DNA of 64,000 bases, taken from positions 3,472,001-3,536,000 of the forward strand of contig NZ_JAGGMQ010000001.1 of NCBI RefSeq assembly GCF_017875465.1. The letters are read 5' to 3'. This document shows, piece by piece, positions 18,521-26,944 of this stretch. This DNA is from Winslowiella toletana. GTDB taxonomy: Bacteria; Pseudomonadota; Gammaproteobacteria; Enterobacterales; Enterobacteriaceae. The position numbers and the translations under genes are program-made. Position 1 is the stretch's first letter. Every line of letters begins with the position of its first letter. The notes below the pieces were generated by a model. The model was not told the DNA's origin. It saw only the letters and a list, made by a program, of their open reading frames with translations, and did no database searches.

Positions 18521-19369
18521 ATGACTGTACCTGACGTCCGCCCGCGCTGGCCGCAAGGCAAGCAGGGCTGTATGGCGCTGGCGTTTGATCTCGACGGGCC
18601 AACCGGCGACGCGATGCTTAACGGCAGCATCTGGCAAATACCGGAGTATTTCACCTTCGGTGGTTACGGTCCGTTTCGTGCGCTGGGCAGAATCCTCGAT
18701 CTGCTGGAGCAGTATCAGGTGCCCGCCACCTTCTTTATTCCGGCGTGGGTGGTTGAGCAGTGGCCGCAGCAGTGCGCCGCAATTGTCGAAAAAGGGCATG
18801 AGGTGGCTTATCACGGCTATCGCCATGAGTCCTTTTACGCGCTAAACGGCGATCAGCAGCGTCAGGTAATGGAGACATCGCGCGAGATTTTCTGGCAGCG
18901 CCTCGGCATTCGTGCCGAGGGTTTTCGCACGCCATCAGGCGACTGGCATCAGGAAACACCTGGTGTATTGCTGGATGCGGGCGTGATCTACTCCAGCAGC
19001 ATGCGCGGTGACGATCGGCCTTATGCCATCAGCGTGCCGGGCTATACGCAGCCGCTGGTAGAGATCCCCGGCAAATGGGAAATGGATGATTACGCCTCGC
19101 TGGCTTACACCCGCGAGCCGGACTTTCCGAAAGGGCTGGATCGCACCGCCAGCTATGCCCTGACGCTGGATAACTGGTGTCGTGAATTTGATGGTGCGAT
19201 GGATGAAGGTCTGTGTCTGACGACGCTTTTCCATCCCAAAATCAGCGGTAAGCCGGGACGAATTCTGCTGCTGGAGCAGTTTATTGCCCATATGCGTCAG
19301 CGCGACGTCTGGTTTGCCCGCTGCCGTGATGTCGCCCACTGGTATCTGCAGGAGCAGCAGCATGACTGA
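18521..19369 (+). CDS. Cytosolic polysaccharide-deacetylase-fold hydrolase 1
   Basis: 282 residues, carbohydrate esterase 4/NodB-like fold, no signal peptide, so unlikely to act on cell-wall glycans. The catalytic Asp motif is FDLDGP (near residue 24), the metal motif HxxxH is present as HGYRH (near 105), and RTPSGDW matches motif 3. Cytosolic members of this fold include PuuE allantoinase and cyclic-imide hydrolase, which open amide rings; a similar C-N hydrolysis is inferred here. It begins 2 bp after the binding-protein stop and overlaps the next, paralogous gene. Confidence 0.83.
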   Translation: MTVPDVRPRWPQGKQGCMALAFDLDGPTGDAMLNGSIWQIPEYFTFGGYGPFRALGRILDLLEQYQVPATFFIPAWVVEQWPQQCAAIVEKGHEVAYHGYRHESFYALNGDQQRQVMETSREIFWQRLGIRAEGFRTPSGDWHQETPGVLLDAGVIYSSSMRGDDRPYAISVPGYTQPLVEIPGKWEMDDYASLAYTREPDFPKGLDRTASYALTLDNWCREFDGAMDEGLCLTTLFHPKISGKPGRILLLEQFIAHMRQRDVWFARCRDVAHWYLQEQQHD

Positions 19370-20243
19370 AGCAACACGCTGGCCACAGGGGCAGCAATCG
19401 GCGGTGGTGCTGACCATCGACTTTAACGATATTCACGGCATTCTGACGCAAACCCCGGCGGTGGCCGGACGCGATAAAACTTTATCGGTCTGGCGTTACG
19501 GCACGCTGCGCGGTGTTGATCGGCTGCTGAAATTGCTGGCGGAAAAAAATGTGCGCGCCAGCTGGCTGGTGCCAGCGATTGTCGCGACTGAAAATCCTGC
19601 GGTGTTCGCCCGTATTGTCGCCGCCGGGCATGAGATTGCCTGCAGCGGCGATCGCCACCAGAATTTTGATACGCTGACGCTGGAACAGCAAATCGCCTGC
19701 GTCAGGCAGGGTTGCGACCAGCTGGCAGCCGCTGGCGGCGCGCGGCCGGTAGGATTTCGCACGCCAGCCGGACAGTGGAAACCGGGGCTGGCGGCAGCGC
19801 TGAGTGAGGCCGGTATCCGCTGGTCATCCAGCTGGCGCGGCGACGATTTACCCTACTTCCATCCGGCGACACGGCTGGTTGAACTGCCGATGCATTATGA
19901 GCTGGAGGACGAGCCTTATTTCGCCTTTAACCTCAGTCCGGCGGTGCCGCCGGGCCAGTCACGTATCGCCTCTTATCAGCAGACGTTAGAAAATATGAAG
20001 CTGGATTTTCGCGGCTTCCACCGTTTTGGTCTCTGCTATGTACTGCGTCTGCATCCGGAAATTATCGGCACTGCCGGGCGCATCGGTCTGCTGGGTGAAT
20101 TGCTGGACTTTATCGCCGGACACCAGCAGGTGTGGATGGCCAGCGCTGCTGAGGTCGCCGACTGGTGGCAAACCCAGCCTGATAATCTGCCCGAACATCC
20201 GGCAGAGATCTTCCAGCGACAGATTATGGAGCAAAACGCATGA
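19362..20243 (+). CDS. Cytosolic polysaccharide-deacetylase-fold hydrolase 2 (degenerate metal motif)
   Basis: 293 residues from the ATG at 19362, which overlaps the previous stop by 8 bp. Paralogous to the upstream gene (WPQGQQSAVVLTIDF, GFRTPAGQWKPGL, SSSWRGDDLPYF), but the HxxxH motif reads SGDRH, so the first histidine ligand is replaced by Ser, and the Asp motif is IDFND. It could be an altered-specificity enzyme or a non-catalytic partner of hydrolase 1. The stop overlaps the next ATG (ATGA), indicating translational coupling. Confidence 0.8.
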   Translation: MTEATRWPQGQQSAVVLTIDFNDIHGILTQTPAVAGRDKTLSVWRYGTLRGVDRLLKLLAEKNVRASWLVPAIVATENPAVFARIVAAGHEIACSGDRHQNFDTLTLEQQIACVRQGCDQLAAAGGARPVGFRTPAGQWKPGLAAALSEAGIRWSSSWRGDDLPYFHPATRLVELPMHYELEDEPYFAFNLSPAVPPGQSRIASYQQTLENMKLDFRGFHRFGLCYVLRLHPEIIGTAGRIGLLGELLDFIAGHQQVWMASAAEVADWWQTQPDNLPEHPAEIFQRQIMEQNA

Positions 20244-21595
20244 GCCAGTTAATGGACGATCTGGCGGCTTTTGTCGCCAGCACCGGTTATAACGATTTGC
20301 CACCAGAGCTGGTGGAGCGCGCCAAACGTCATATTCTCGATACCTTTGGCGCCACCCTGGCGGGCAGTAATAGTCCGATCGCGCAGGCGGTGCAGCAAAC
20401 GGTTATCGCCGAAGGCTGTACGCCGCTGGCCAGCGTCTGGGGATGTGGCTGGCAAACCTCACCGCGCAATGCCGCCTGGCTAAACGGTGTGGCGGCGCAT
20501 ATGTATGAACTGGACGATACCGGTGGCTGCGATCACTCTGGCGCGGTGGTTTTGCCGGCGGTAATGGCGCTGATACCACAGTGTGCGGCGCCGGTTTCTG
20601 GTCAGGCGCTGATTACTGCGGTGGTGCTGGGCTATGACGTGGGCCGCCGGGTGCTGGAAGCCTGTGGTGGCTATGCGCCGCATAATGAAGCGGGCTGGCA
20701 CTCCACTGCTACCTGTGGCGTATTTGGCGCCGCCGCCGCCGCCGCCTCTTTACTTCAGTTAAATCAGAACCAAACCGCGCAGGCATTGGGGATTGCCGCC
20801 AGCTTCAGCAGCGGGTTATGGGGCTTTATCCATGATGGTTCGCAGAGTAAGAAGTTGCATGCCGGACGTGCGGCGGAAGGGGGCGTGTTAGCTGCACTGC
20901 TGGCGGCCAAAGGCATCACCGGCCCTGGCCAGACCTTTGACGATGTCTGGGGTGGTTTTCTGCAAACCTTTGCCCCAGCCAGCCGCCAGCCAGCCGCATT
21001 AACGGCGGAACTGGGGCAGGTATGGAAGCTCAATCGTTGCTCGATTAAGCCCTATGCTTCCTGTCGCGGCACCCATTCGGCGATTGATGCCGTTGGTCTG
21101 CTGATGGCTGAACACAACTGTGGCGCTGAACAGATCGCGCGTATTAATGTGTACCTTAATCCGTTCCTGCTGGATATGTGTGGCAATAGCGATCTGCAAA
21201 GCCTGGCGGCGGCGCAGATGAGTCTGCCCTATGCGCTGGCGGCGCGAGTGCTGTTTGGCCATGCCGGACTGGATGCCTATGACAGCGATAAACGCGCCAG
21301 CAGTGAGGTTGCCGCCATGCTGACGCGCATTGAACTGCATATTGATACGCAGCAGGGCAGCAGCGATGAGCCGGTGGTTGAACTGGAGACGCTGACGGGC
21401 GAACGCTGGCGCCAGCATATTGCCGTGCCGCTGGGTGCGCCGACCAATCCGTTAAGCGATACCGCACTGCTGGATAAGTTTACCCAGCTGGCGCAGCGGG
21501 TGCTTACGCCGCAACAAACCAGTGCGTTGCAGGACTACTGCCTGACGCTGGAGCAGCAGGCGGATGTTAGTGAGTTGCTGGCGTTACTGAAGTAA
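20240..21595 (+). CDS. MmgE/PrpD-family protein
   Basis: 451-residue member of the MmgE/PrpD fold, which contains 2-methylcitrate dehydratase, cis-aconitate decarboxylase and iminodisuccinate epimerase. Conserved features: the N-terminal HILDTFGATLAGS, DDTGGCDHSGAVVLPAVMAL near residue 90 and the KLHAGRAAEGG segment near 210. No propionate genes are nearby, so PrpD activity is unlikely. Association with an ArgH-like lyase parallels the iminodisuccinate pathway, in which an epimerase of this fold supplies the stereoisomer cleaved by the lyase. Last gene of the + strand operon; a 9-bp-stem hairpin follows. Confidence 0.85.
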   Translation: MSQLMDDLAAFVASTGYNDLPPELVERAKRHILDTFGATLAGSNSPIAQAVQQTVIAEGCTPLASVWGCGWQTSPRNAAWLNGVAAHMYELDDTGGCDHSGAVVLPAVMALIPQCAAPVSGQALITAVVLGYDVGRRVLEACGGYAPHNEAGWHSTATCGVFGAAAAAASLLQLNQNQTAQALGIAASFSSGLWGFIHDGSQSKKLHAGRAAEGGVLAALLAAKGITGPGQTFDDVWGGFLQTFAPASRQPAALTAELGQVWKLNRCSIKPYASCRGTHSAIDAVGLLMAEHNCGAEQIARINVYLNPFLLDMCGNSDLQSLAAAQMSLPYALAARVLFGHAGLDAYDSDKRASSEVAAMLTRIELHIDTQQGSSDEPVVELETLTGERWRQHIAVPLGAPTNPLSDTALLDKFTQLAQRVLTPQQTSALQDYCLTLEQQADVSELLALLK

Positions 21596-21601
21596 GGATT
21601 A

Positions 21602-21623
21602 GCCCATATCGCGGGATATGGGC
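21602..21623. terminator. Hairpin between convergent cluster A arms
   Basis: Perfect 9-bp stem GCCCATATC (21602-21610) / GATATGGGC (21615-21623), loop GCGG, located between the convergent MmgE/PrpD and dehydrogenase genes. No long T run, but position favours a bidirectional terminator. Confidence 0.65.
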
Positions 21624-21629
21624 ATTCTG

Positions 21630-22718
21630 TCAGAAGTGACTACCTGCCAGCGCTTCCACCCGCGCCATGGCCTGATACAGCGCCGCTTCGCTAACTGGCT
21701 CGGCCATATTTTTCATATCTGACGTTGCCACCGACTCATGCACAATCACCGCCATCTCTTCCGCCGTGAGGTCGGCAATCGCCGCCAGCGTTAGCGGGAT
21801 AGCGCACTGATGCGCCAGCATCATTTCGCGCAACAGCTCTTCATCGCTACGGTTTTCCAGCGCCAGCAGGCACAGATTGCCGTAGCCGACCAGCAGGCCA
21901 TGGCCATACTCGCGGGTTTTATCACAGAAGGTAAAGCCTTCATAAATCGCATGTGACGCCGCCATATGCGCGCCGTTGCTCATTAGCGAAGTCATACCAG
22001 CAAAAGTGAAAATCGCATCCAGCGCCTGATCGAGATGCTGATCCGGCTGCCCGTTACGCACTGCGGCGCAGGCTTTCGGGCCATGTTCGGCTATCACTTC
22101 ATAGCAGATCAGGCTGTGCGCCAGTGATGATTTCTCATTAGCGCCTGCGGGTGGATGGCGCTGACTGACGGCGCGGAATTCATACCATTTCGCCAGCGTG
22201 TCGCCAAGACCTGCGGCCAGCCAGCGCACCGGCGCCTGAGCCAGCAGCTGGCTATCGATAATTACTGCCGCTGGCGCCTGGGGAAGGGGGAAAATATCGT
22301 AGAAATTACCCTCGTCATCATAACGAATGCTCAGCGGCGTGACGGCGGCGCAGGTGGCGGCGATCGTAGGAATGGTGACCAGCGGGAGATTATGTTCCGC
22401 ACCCACCGCTTTACAGGTATCCAGCGATTTACCGCCGCCAGTGGCGATAATCATATCGGCGTTCAGCGCCTTCGCCCGTTCACCAAGACGGGCGATCTGC
22501 CGCAGCGAGGTTTCACCGCCAAACCATTCGCTGCCGACTAACTCCACTTGTGCGTCAGCAAGCTGCGCACGCACCAGCGGTTCGACGGCCTGCAACGCCT
22601 GGTGACCGCCGATCAGCAGCGCGCGCTGCCCCAGCTCACGACAGATACCACCTAACTGCTGTATAACGCCTGCACCGCGCAGCACGCGCGCAGGGAAAAC
22701 CAGATTTTGTTCAGACAT
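21630..22718 (-). CDS. Iron-containing (GldA/HcxA-like) dehydrogenase
   Basis: 362-residue group III metal-dependent alcohol dehydrogenase related to glycerol dehydrogenase GldA and hydroxycarboxylate dehydrogenase HcxA. NAD-binding ATGGGKSLDTCKAV near residues 91-104 and TIPTIAATCAAVTPLS are typical, and the metal ligands are expected in GLGDTLAKWYE (Asp), HMAASHAIYEGF (His) and YGHGLLVGYG (His), all visible. Substrate probably a 2-oxo or 2-hydroxy acid produced by the pathway; not determinable. It is 12 bp downstream of the ureohydrolase start gene on the same strand and likely cotranscribed with it. Confidence 0.85.
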   Translation of the reverse strand: MSEQNLVFPARVLRGAGVIQQLGGICRELGQRALLIGGHQALQAVEPLVRAQLADAQVELVGSEWFGGETSLRQIARLGERAKALNADMIIATGGGKSLDTCKAVGAEHNLPLVTIPTIAATCAAVTPLSIRYDDEGNFYDIFPLPQAPAAVIIDSQLLAQAPVRWLAAGLGDTLAKWYEFRAVSQRHPPAGANEKSSLAHSLICYEVIAEHGPKACAAVRNGQPDQHLDQALDAIFTFAGMTSLMSNGAHMAASHAIYEGFTFCDKTREYGHGLLVGYGNLCLLALENRSDEELLREMMLAHQCAIPLTLAAIADLTAEEMAVIVHESVATSDMKNMAEPVSEAALYQAMARVEALAGSHF

Positions 22719-22730
22719 GCCTGACCTTAT

Positions 22731-23693
22731 TTAGTTGTAATTTACGCCGGGTAATACACAGAGCATTTCATAAAGAATATTGGCGGCCAGCTGCGAGGTG
22801 GTGCCGCTGATATCGTAAGGCGGAGACACTTCGACCAGGTCTGCGCCAATCAGATTCAGGCCACGACAACCACGCACGATCTCCAGCCCCTGAATCGAGG
22901 TCAGACCGCCCACTTCCGGCGTGCCGGTGCCGGGCGCCCAGGCGGGATCAAAGCTGTCGATATCATACGAGAGATAGACCGGGCCGCTGCCCATCTGCGC
23001 ACGCACCTGTTCCATTAATGGCGTCATCGACTGATACCAGCATTTTTCCGCAGGCACCAGGCGGAAGCCCTGATCGACACCCCACTGAAAGTCGCCGGCA
23101 TCGTAGCCCTGCGCACGTTGACCAATCTGCACTACCCGCTGCAGATCAAGCAGACCTTCTTCTACCGCGCGACGAAAGGTGGTGCCATGGGCAATTTTTT
23201 CACCGAACATTTCATCATTGGTATCGGTATGCGCATCAACATGGATCAAACCAACCGGGCCATGCTTTTTCACCAGCGCACGCAGGATCGGTAGCGTCAG
23301 GGTGTGATCGCCACCCAGTGTCAGCGGCACTAACGGAAAAGCATTCAGTTCGCTGTAATAGTCTTCAATGATCTGCACCGATTTATGCAGATTATAGGTG
23401 TTGATCGGCACATCACCGAGATCCGCCACACGCAGCGAATCGAAAGGCGCAGCGCCTGTTGCCATATTGTACGGGCGAATCATCACTGAATCGGCGCGGA
23501 TCGCTCGCGGCCCGTAGCGGGTGCCGGCACGCTGAGATGCGCCAATATCGAGCGGAATGCCGATAAACGCCGCATCCAGCCCATCGGGGCGTTCAGCGGC
23601 GGGCAGACGCATCATGGTGCCGCGTCCGGCAAAACGGGGCATATCGTTGCCGCTCTGCGGCTGTGGAAAGTCGTTATCGCTGTTCGGGTGCAT
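22731..23693 (-). CDS. Ureohydrolase (agmatinase/guanidino-acid hydrolase family), cluster A
   Basis: 320 residues from the ATG at 23693, which lies 9 nt after GGAGG. Binuclear manganese enzyme removing urea from a guanidino compound. Ligand motifs are complete: GGDHT near residue 144, HVDAHTDT near 166 and DIDSFDP near 250, followed by WAPGTGTPEVGGL. The last block resembles guanidinobutyrase and guanidinopropionase more than classical SpeB, so a guanidino-carboxylate is the likely type of substrate. Divergent from a LysR gene at 23827. Confidence 0.85.
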   Translation of the reverse strand: MHPNSDNDFPQPQSGNDMPRFAGRGTMMRLPAAERPDGLDAAFIGIPLDIGASQRAGTRYGPRAIRADSVMIRPYNMATGAAPFDSLRVADLGDVPINTYNLHKSVQIIEDYYSELNAFPLVPLTLGGDHTLTLPILRALVKKHGPVGLIHVDAHTDTNDEMFGEKIAHGTTFRRAVEEGLLDLQRVVQIGQRAQGYDAGDFQWGVDQGFRLVPAEKCWYQSMTPLMEQVRAQMGSGPVYLSYDIDSFDPAWAPGTGTPEVGGLTSIQGLEIVRGCRGLNLIGADLVEVSPPYDISGTTSQLAANILYEMLCVLPGVNYN

Positions 23694-23826
23694 CAGGTGT
23701 GGCCTCCGGAAGGTGAAAAGGGCATCAGCCATCATCTGCCGGATAAGCTTGAGAAAAAATCATTGAGAGTAAATAATCAGTTCAGAGATTACTTAACTAA
23801 TTAGCCGCCAGGCCGAGGGAGAGTCC

Positions 23827-24726
23827 GTGAGCGTCAACCGCCTGCCAAACCTGAAGTTGCTGACTATTTTTGCCACCGTGGCGCGCTGCCAGGGTTACTC
23901 GCGCGCGCAGCAGGAGCTGAACATGACTACTCCGGCGATCAGCGGTTATATGAGCGAGCTGGAGCAGCGGCTGGGATTTGTACTGTGCCAGCGTGGTCGC
24001 GGCGGCTTTTCGCTGACCCCTCGCGGCGAACAGTTTTTGCAGTACAGCCTGCAATTACTCGGTACGCTGGCGGACTTTGATCGTCAGGTGGAAGGGCTGA
24101 AAAGCGAGCAGGGCGGCGTGTTCTCGCTGGGGGTGGTCGATTCCCTGTCGACTGACCGGCGGCTGGGACTGGCGGAGAGCATCAACCAGTTTAGTGAGCG
24201 CTTCCCGGCGGTGTATCTTAACCTCTCAGTGCGCGATCCCAATGAATTGCAGCAGCAGGTGCTGGATAACCGGCTCGATCTGGCTATCGGCCATTTTCCG
24301 GTCAATGTGAATAATCTGGTGACGCTGCCGCTGCATCACGAGCAACACTGGCTCTACTGTAGCGACAGCCATCAGCTGTTTAACCGCGCTGAACAGGATA
24401 CTGGTGATTTGCATAGCTACGGTTTTGTCACCCGCAGTTACTGGAATCAGGCCGAGCTGGCGCGCCGCGGCTTTAAAGCCAGCGCCGCCTCGGTCGAGAG
24501 CATTGAAGCGCAGCTGATTCTGATCCTGTCAGGCAAATATATCGGCTATCTGCCTGAGCATTGCGCGCAACCCTGGGTGGAGCAGGGCCAGCTAAAACGC
24601 CTGTTACCGCAACAGTTTAGCTATCAGGCGCCGTTCTCACTGATTTTCCGCCGTGGACGCAGCCGGGAAACGCTAATCAGGGCGTTCCGCGACCTGGTAA
24701 AAGTGCGGGTGGCGGTGGGATTGTAG
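23827..24726 (+). CDS. LysR-family regulator, divergent from cluster A ureohydrolase
   Basis: 299 residues with an inferred GTG start (23827). N-terminal HTH LPNLKLLTIFATVARCQGYSRA, then SGYMSELEQRLGFVLCQRG and GFSLTPRG; C-terminal effector domain. Same subfamily as the LysR proteins at 13442 and 48218. The 133-bp gap to the ureohydrolase gene should contain the shared operator. It probably controls the ureohydrolase-dehydrogenase arm. Confidence 0.88.
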   Translation: MSVNRLPNLKLLTIFATVARCQGYSRAQQELNMTTPAISGYMSELEQRLGFVLCQRGRGGFSLTPRGEQFLQYSLQLLGTLADFDRQVEGLKSEQGGVFSLGVVDSLSTDRRLGLAESINQFSERFPAVYLNLSVRDPNELQQQVLDNRLDLAIGHFPVNVNNLVTLPLHHEQHWLYCSDSHQLFNRAEQDTGDLHSYGFVTRSYWNQAELARRGFKASAASVESIEAQLILILSGKYIGYLPEHCAQPWVEQGQLKRLLPQQFSYQAPFSLIFRRGRSRETLIRAFRDLVKVRVAVGL

Positions 24727-24844
24727 TGCCTGTGTTATTCACCATCAGCTTGTTTGCTGTGCAACACAAGAGGATTTGACATTTGTTCGTCTTGAAACGC
24801 GAGGCCGCATGATCAAACCTGTGGCGCTTTTTACGGAGAAAAAA

Positions 24845-25156
24845 ATGAGTTGCCCATACTGTCAGGATCTTTGCGTTAAATACATTATCCGTACACCGGC
24901 GGATCTGCGTAAGGCGATCCGTATTGCCGCTCAGGCGGTCAGCGAGGGGATAATCTCTGAAGCTGAATCGCAATCGCAGTGGAATCAGTATAGTTTCAAA
25001 CAGTGTGCCGAAGGTATGACATGGGGGGATATTGTGGATTACCATTTTTTATGTAACCGCTGCCAGACTCAGTTTGTTTTAGGTGCCGAAACATACCATG
25101 GCAGTGGTGGCTGTTGGTCGCCAGAAACGGAAAAGCCCACGGCAATTATTGATTAA
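24845..25156 (+). CDS. Small zinc-ribbon protein, unknown function
   Basis: 103 residues from the ATG at 24845, 8 nt after CGGAG; a longer frame upstream has no ribosome site. CPYC at residues 3-6 and CNRC near residue 73 form two CxxC pairs, the pattern of a zinc ribbon. In between is a helical segment (LRKAIRIAAQAVSEG). The C-terminal half contains FVLGAETYHGSGGCW. No operon partner and no assigned family. Confidence 0.65.
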   Translation: MSCPYCQDLCVKYIIRTPADLRKAIRIAAQAVSEGIISEAESQSQWNQYSFKQCAEGMTWGDIVDYHFLCNRCQTQFVLGAETYHGSGGCWSPETEKPTAIID

Positions 25157-25488
25157 CTTTATGATATTTTTGGTTTTTTTGAAAAGCGTATTACCATCAT
25201 CAGCCATCATGACAAATCAGCTAAAATAGTCACTTTCCTCCATATATTAATAGCAGTTTAATCCATGAATTTGCCGGTTTAATGAATCTTTTATTTTGTT
25301 TATTTAATATCAAGAACTTATTTTAAGATCGCCCTGCAGAAAAACAACCGCAAAATGCAATGTCCATCACACAATGCTATGTCATAGCTATTATGTCCAT
25401 GTCTTCAGATGTTCATGCCGTAGCGTGAAAACGCTGCTCCTGTAACGTAACACCTGATGAATTATTTTATTTCTCAGGAGTTGTCACA
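25157..25488. other. Intergenic region upstream of araE
   Basis: 332 bp, AT-rich in its first half. It holds an AraC-type half-site at 25385-25401, a second TCCAT 33 bp upstream at 25363-25367, and a small AGCGT-GAAA-ACGCT inverted repeat near 25422-25435. No small gene was found. Confidence 0.6.
25385..25401 (+). promoter_or_regulatory. Putative AraC-binding half-site upstream of araE
   Basis: TAGCTATTATGTCCATG agrees with the recalled E. coli araI1 half-site (TAGCATTTTTATCCATA) at 12 of 17 positions, including both the TAGC and TCCAT boxes. It lies about 88 bp before the araE start. AraC-dependent activation by arabinose is inferred. The adjacent I2-like half-site is not convincing. Confidence 0.55.
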
Positions 25489-26898
25489 ATGTCATACGTA
25501 AGTGATGGTGTGGGGATCATTGCGAAAAATACCCGGCGCATGAATCTGTTTGTCTCCGTTTCTGCGGCAGTGGCGGGATTATTATTTGGCCTCGATATCG
25601 GCGTTATCTCCGGTGCACTCCCTTTTATAACTGAGCATTTTACCCTCAGTAGTCGCCAGCAGGAGTGGGTGGTCAGCACCATGATGCTCGGTGCGGCGCT
25701 TGGCGCACTGTTAAACGGCTGGCTGTCATCACAGCTGGGGCGTAAATACAGTCTGATGGCGGGAGCGGTGCTGTTTATTGTCGGTTCCCTCGGCTCGGCT
25801 CTGGCAGAGAACGTTGAAATATTGATGGCGGCGCGGGTGGTGCTCGGCGTCGCGGTGGGCATTGCATCCTATACGGCACCGCTTTATCTCTCTGAAATGG
25901 CAACCGAAAATGTTCGCGGTAAGATGATTAGTATGTATCAGCTGATGGTAACGCTGGGTATTCTGATGGCTTTTTTATCCGATACCGCTTTTAGTTACAG
26001 CGGCAACTGGCGCGGTATGCTGGGCGTTCTGGCGCTGCCAGCAGTGGTACTGATGATTCTGGTGTTCTTTCTGCCCAACAGCCCGCGCTGGCTGGCGGCA
26101 AAAGGGCGTCATATTGAGGCGGAAGAGGTGCTGCGCATGTTGCGAGATACCTCCGAAAAAGCCCGCAATGAACTCAACGAGATCCGAGAAAGCCTCAAGG
26201 TGAAGCAGGGCGGCTGGGGGTTATTTAAGGTTAACCGGAATGTCCGGCGTGCGGTATTTCTTGGTATGTTATTGCAGGCGGTTCAGCAGTTTACCGGCAT
26301 GAATATTATTATGTATTACGCGCCGCAGATATTTAAAATGGCCGGATTTACCAGCACTGAACAGCAGATGATCGCCACCATTGTGGTCGGCCTGACGTTT
26401 ATGCTGGCGACATTTATCGCGGTATTTACCGTGGATAAAGTGGGGCGCAAACCCGCGCTAAAAGTGGGTTTCAGTGTGATGGCGCTGGGCACGCTGATAT
26501 TGGGGTTCTGTTTTATGTCGCTGAGTATCGGGCATGCATCACCCGGTCTTTCCTGGCTTTCGGTTGGCATGGCAATGATGTGTATTGCTGGCTACGCCAT
26601 GAGCGCCGCGCCAGTGGTGTGGATTTTATGTTCAGAAATTCAGCCGCTGAAAGCACGTGATTTTGGTATCACCTGTTCCACCACCACCAACTGGGTGTCC
26701 AATATGATTATTGGCGCCACCTTCCTGACGTTGATTGATACCTTCGGCGCTGCCGCCACTTTCTGGTTTTATGCCGCACTGAATATCAGTTTCGTATTTA
26801 TTACTTTCGCCCTGGTCCCGGAAACGAAAAATGTCACTCTGGAGCAGATTGAGAAGAAACTCATGTCGGGGGTTAAATTGCGCGATATTGGCTTATAA
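25489..26898 (+). CDS. araE: Arabinose:H+ symporter
   Basis: Low-affinity L-arabinose/proton symporter of the sugar-porter MFS family, 12 membrane helices, 469 residues. Similarity to E. coli AraE is nearly continuous: [90 protein letters not shown] and [17 protein letters not shown]. The [10 protein letters not shown] and GRKPALK loops are the family signatures. No other ara genes are adjacent, which is normal for araE. A long hairpin at 26904-26939 terminates it. Confidence 0.93.
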   Translation: MSYVSDGVGIIAKNTRRMNLFVSVSAAVAGLLFGLDIGVISGALPFITEHFTLSSRQQEWVVSTMMLGAALGALLNGWLSSQLGRKYSLMAGAVLFIVGSLGSALAENVEILMAARVVLGVAVGIASYTAPLYLSEMATENVRGKMISMYQLMVTLGILMAFLSDTAFSYSGNWRGMLGVLALPAVVLMILVFFLPNSPRWLAAKGRHIEAEEVLRMLRDTSEKARNELNEIRESLKVKQGGWGLFKVNRNVRRAVFLGMLLQAVQQFTGMNIIMYYAPQIFKMAGFTSTEQQMIATIVVGLTFMLATFIAVFTVDKVGRKPALKVGFSVMALGTLILGFCFMSLSIGHASPGLSWLSVGMAMMCIAGYAMSAAPVVWILCSEIQPLKARDFGITCSTTTNWVSNMIIGATFLTLIDTFGAAATFWFYAALNISFVFITFALVPETKNVTLEQIEKKLMSGVKLRDIGL

Positions 26899-26903
26899 TA
26901 AAC

Positions 26904-26939
26904 AGCGCTATGTCACAGTTATTGCTGTGAAATAGCGCT
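26904..26939. terminator. Bidirectional terminator between araE and fic
   Basis: 15-bp inverted repeat with one mismatch: AGCGCTATGTCACAG (26904-26918) and CTGTGAAATAGCGCT (26925-26939), 6-nt loop, between convergent genes. Confidence 0.8.
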
Positions 26940-26944
26940 ATTAC

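Noticed and set aside
20240..21595. 2-methylcitrate dehydratase prpD
   Set aside because: No prpB/prpC/prpE genes nearby; MmgE/PrpD fold has several activities.
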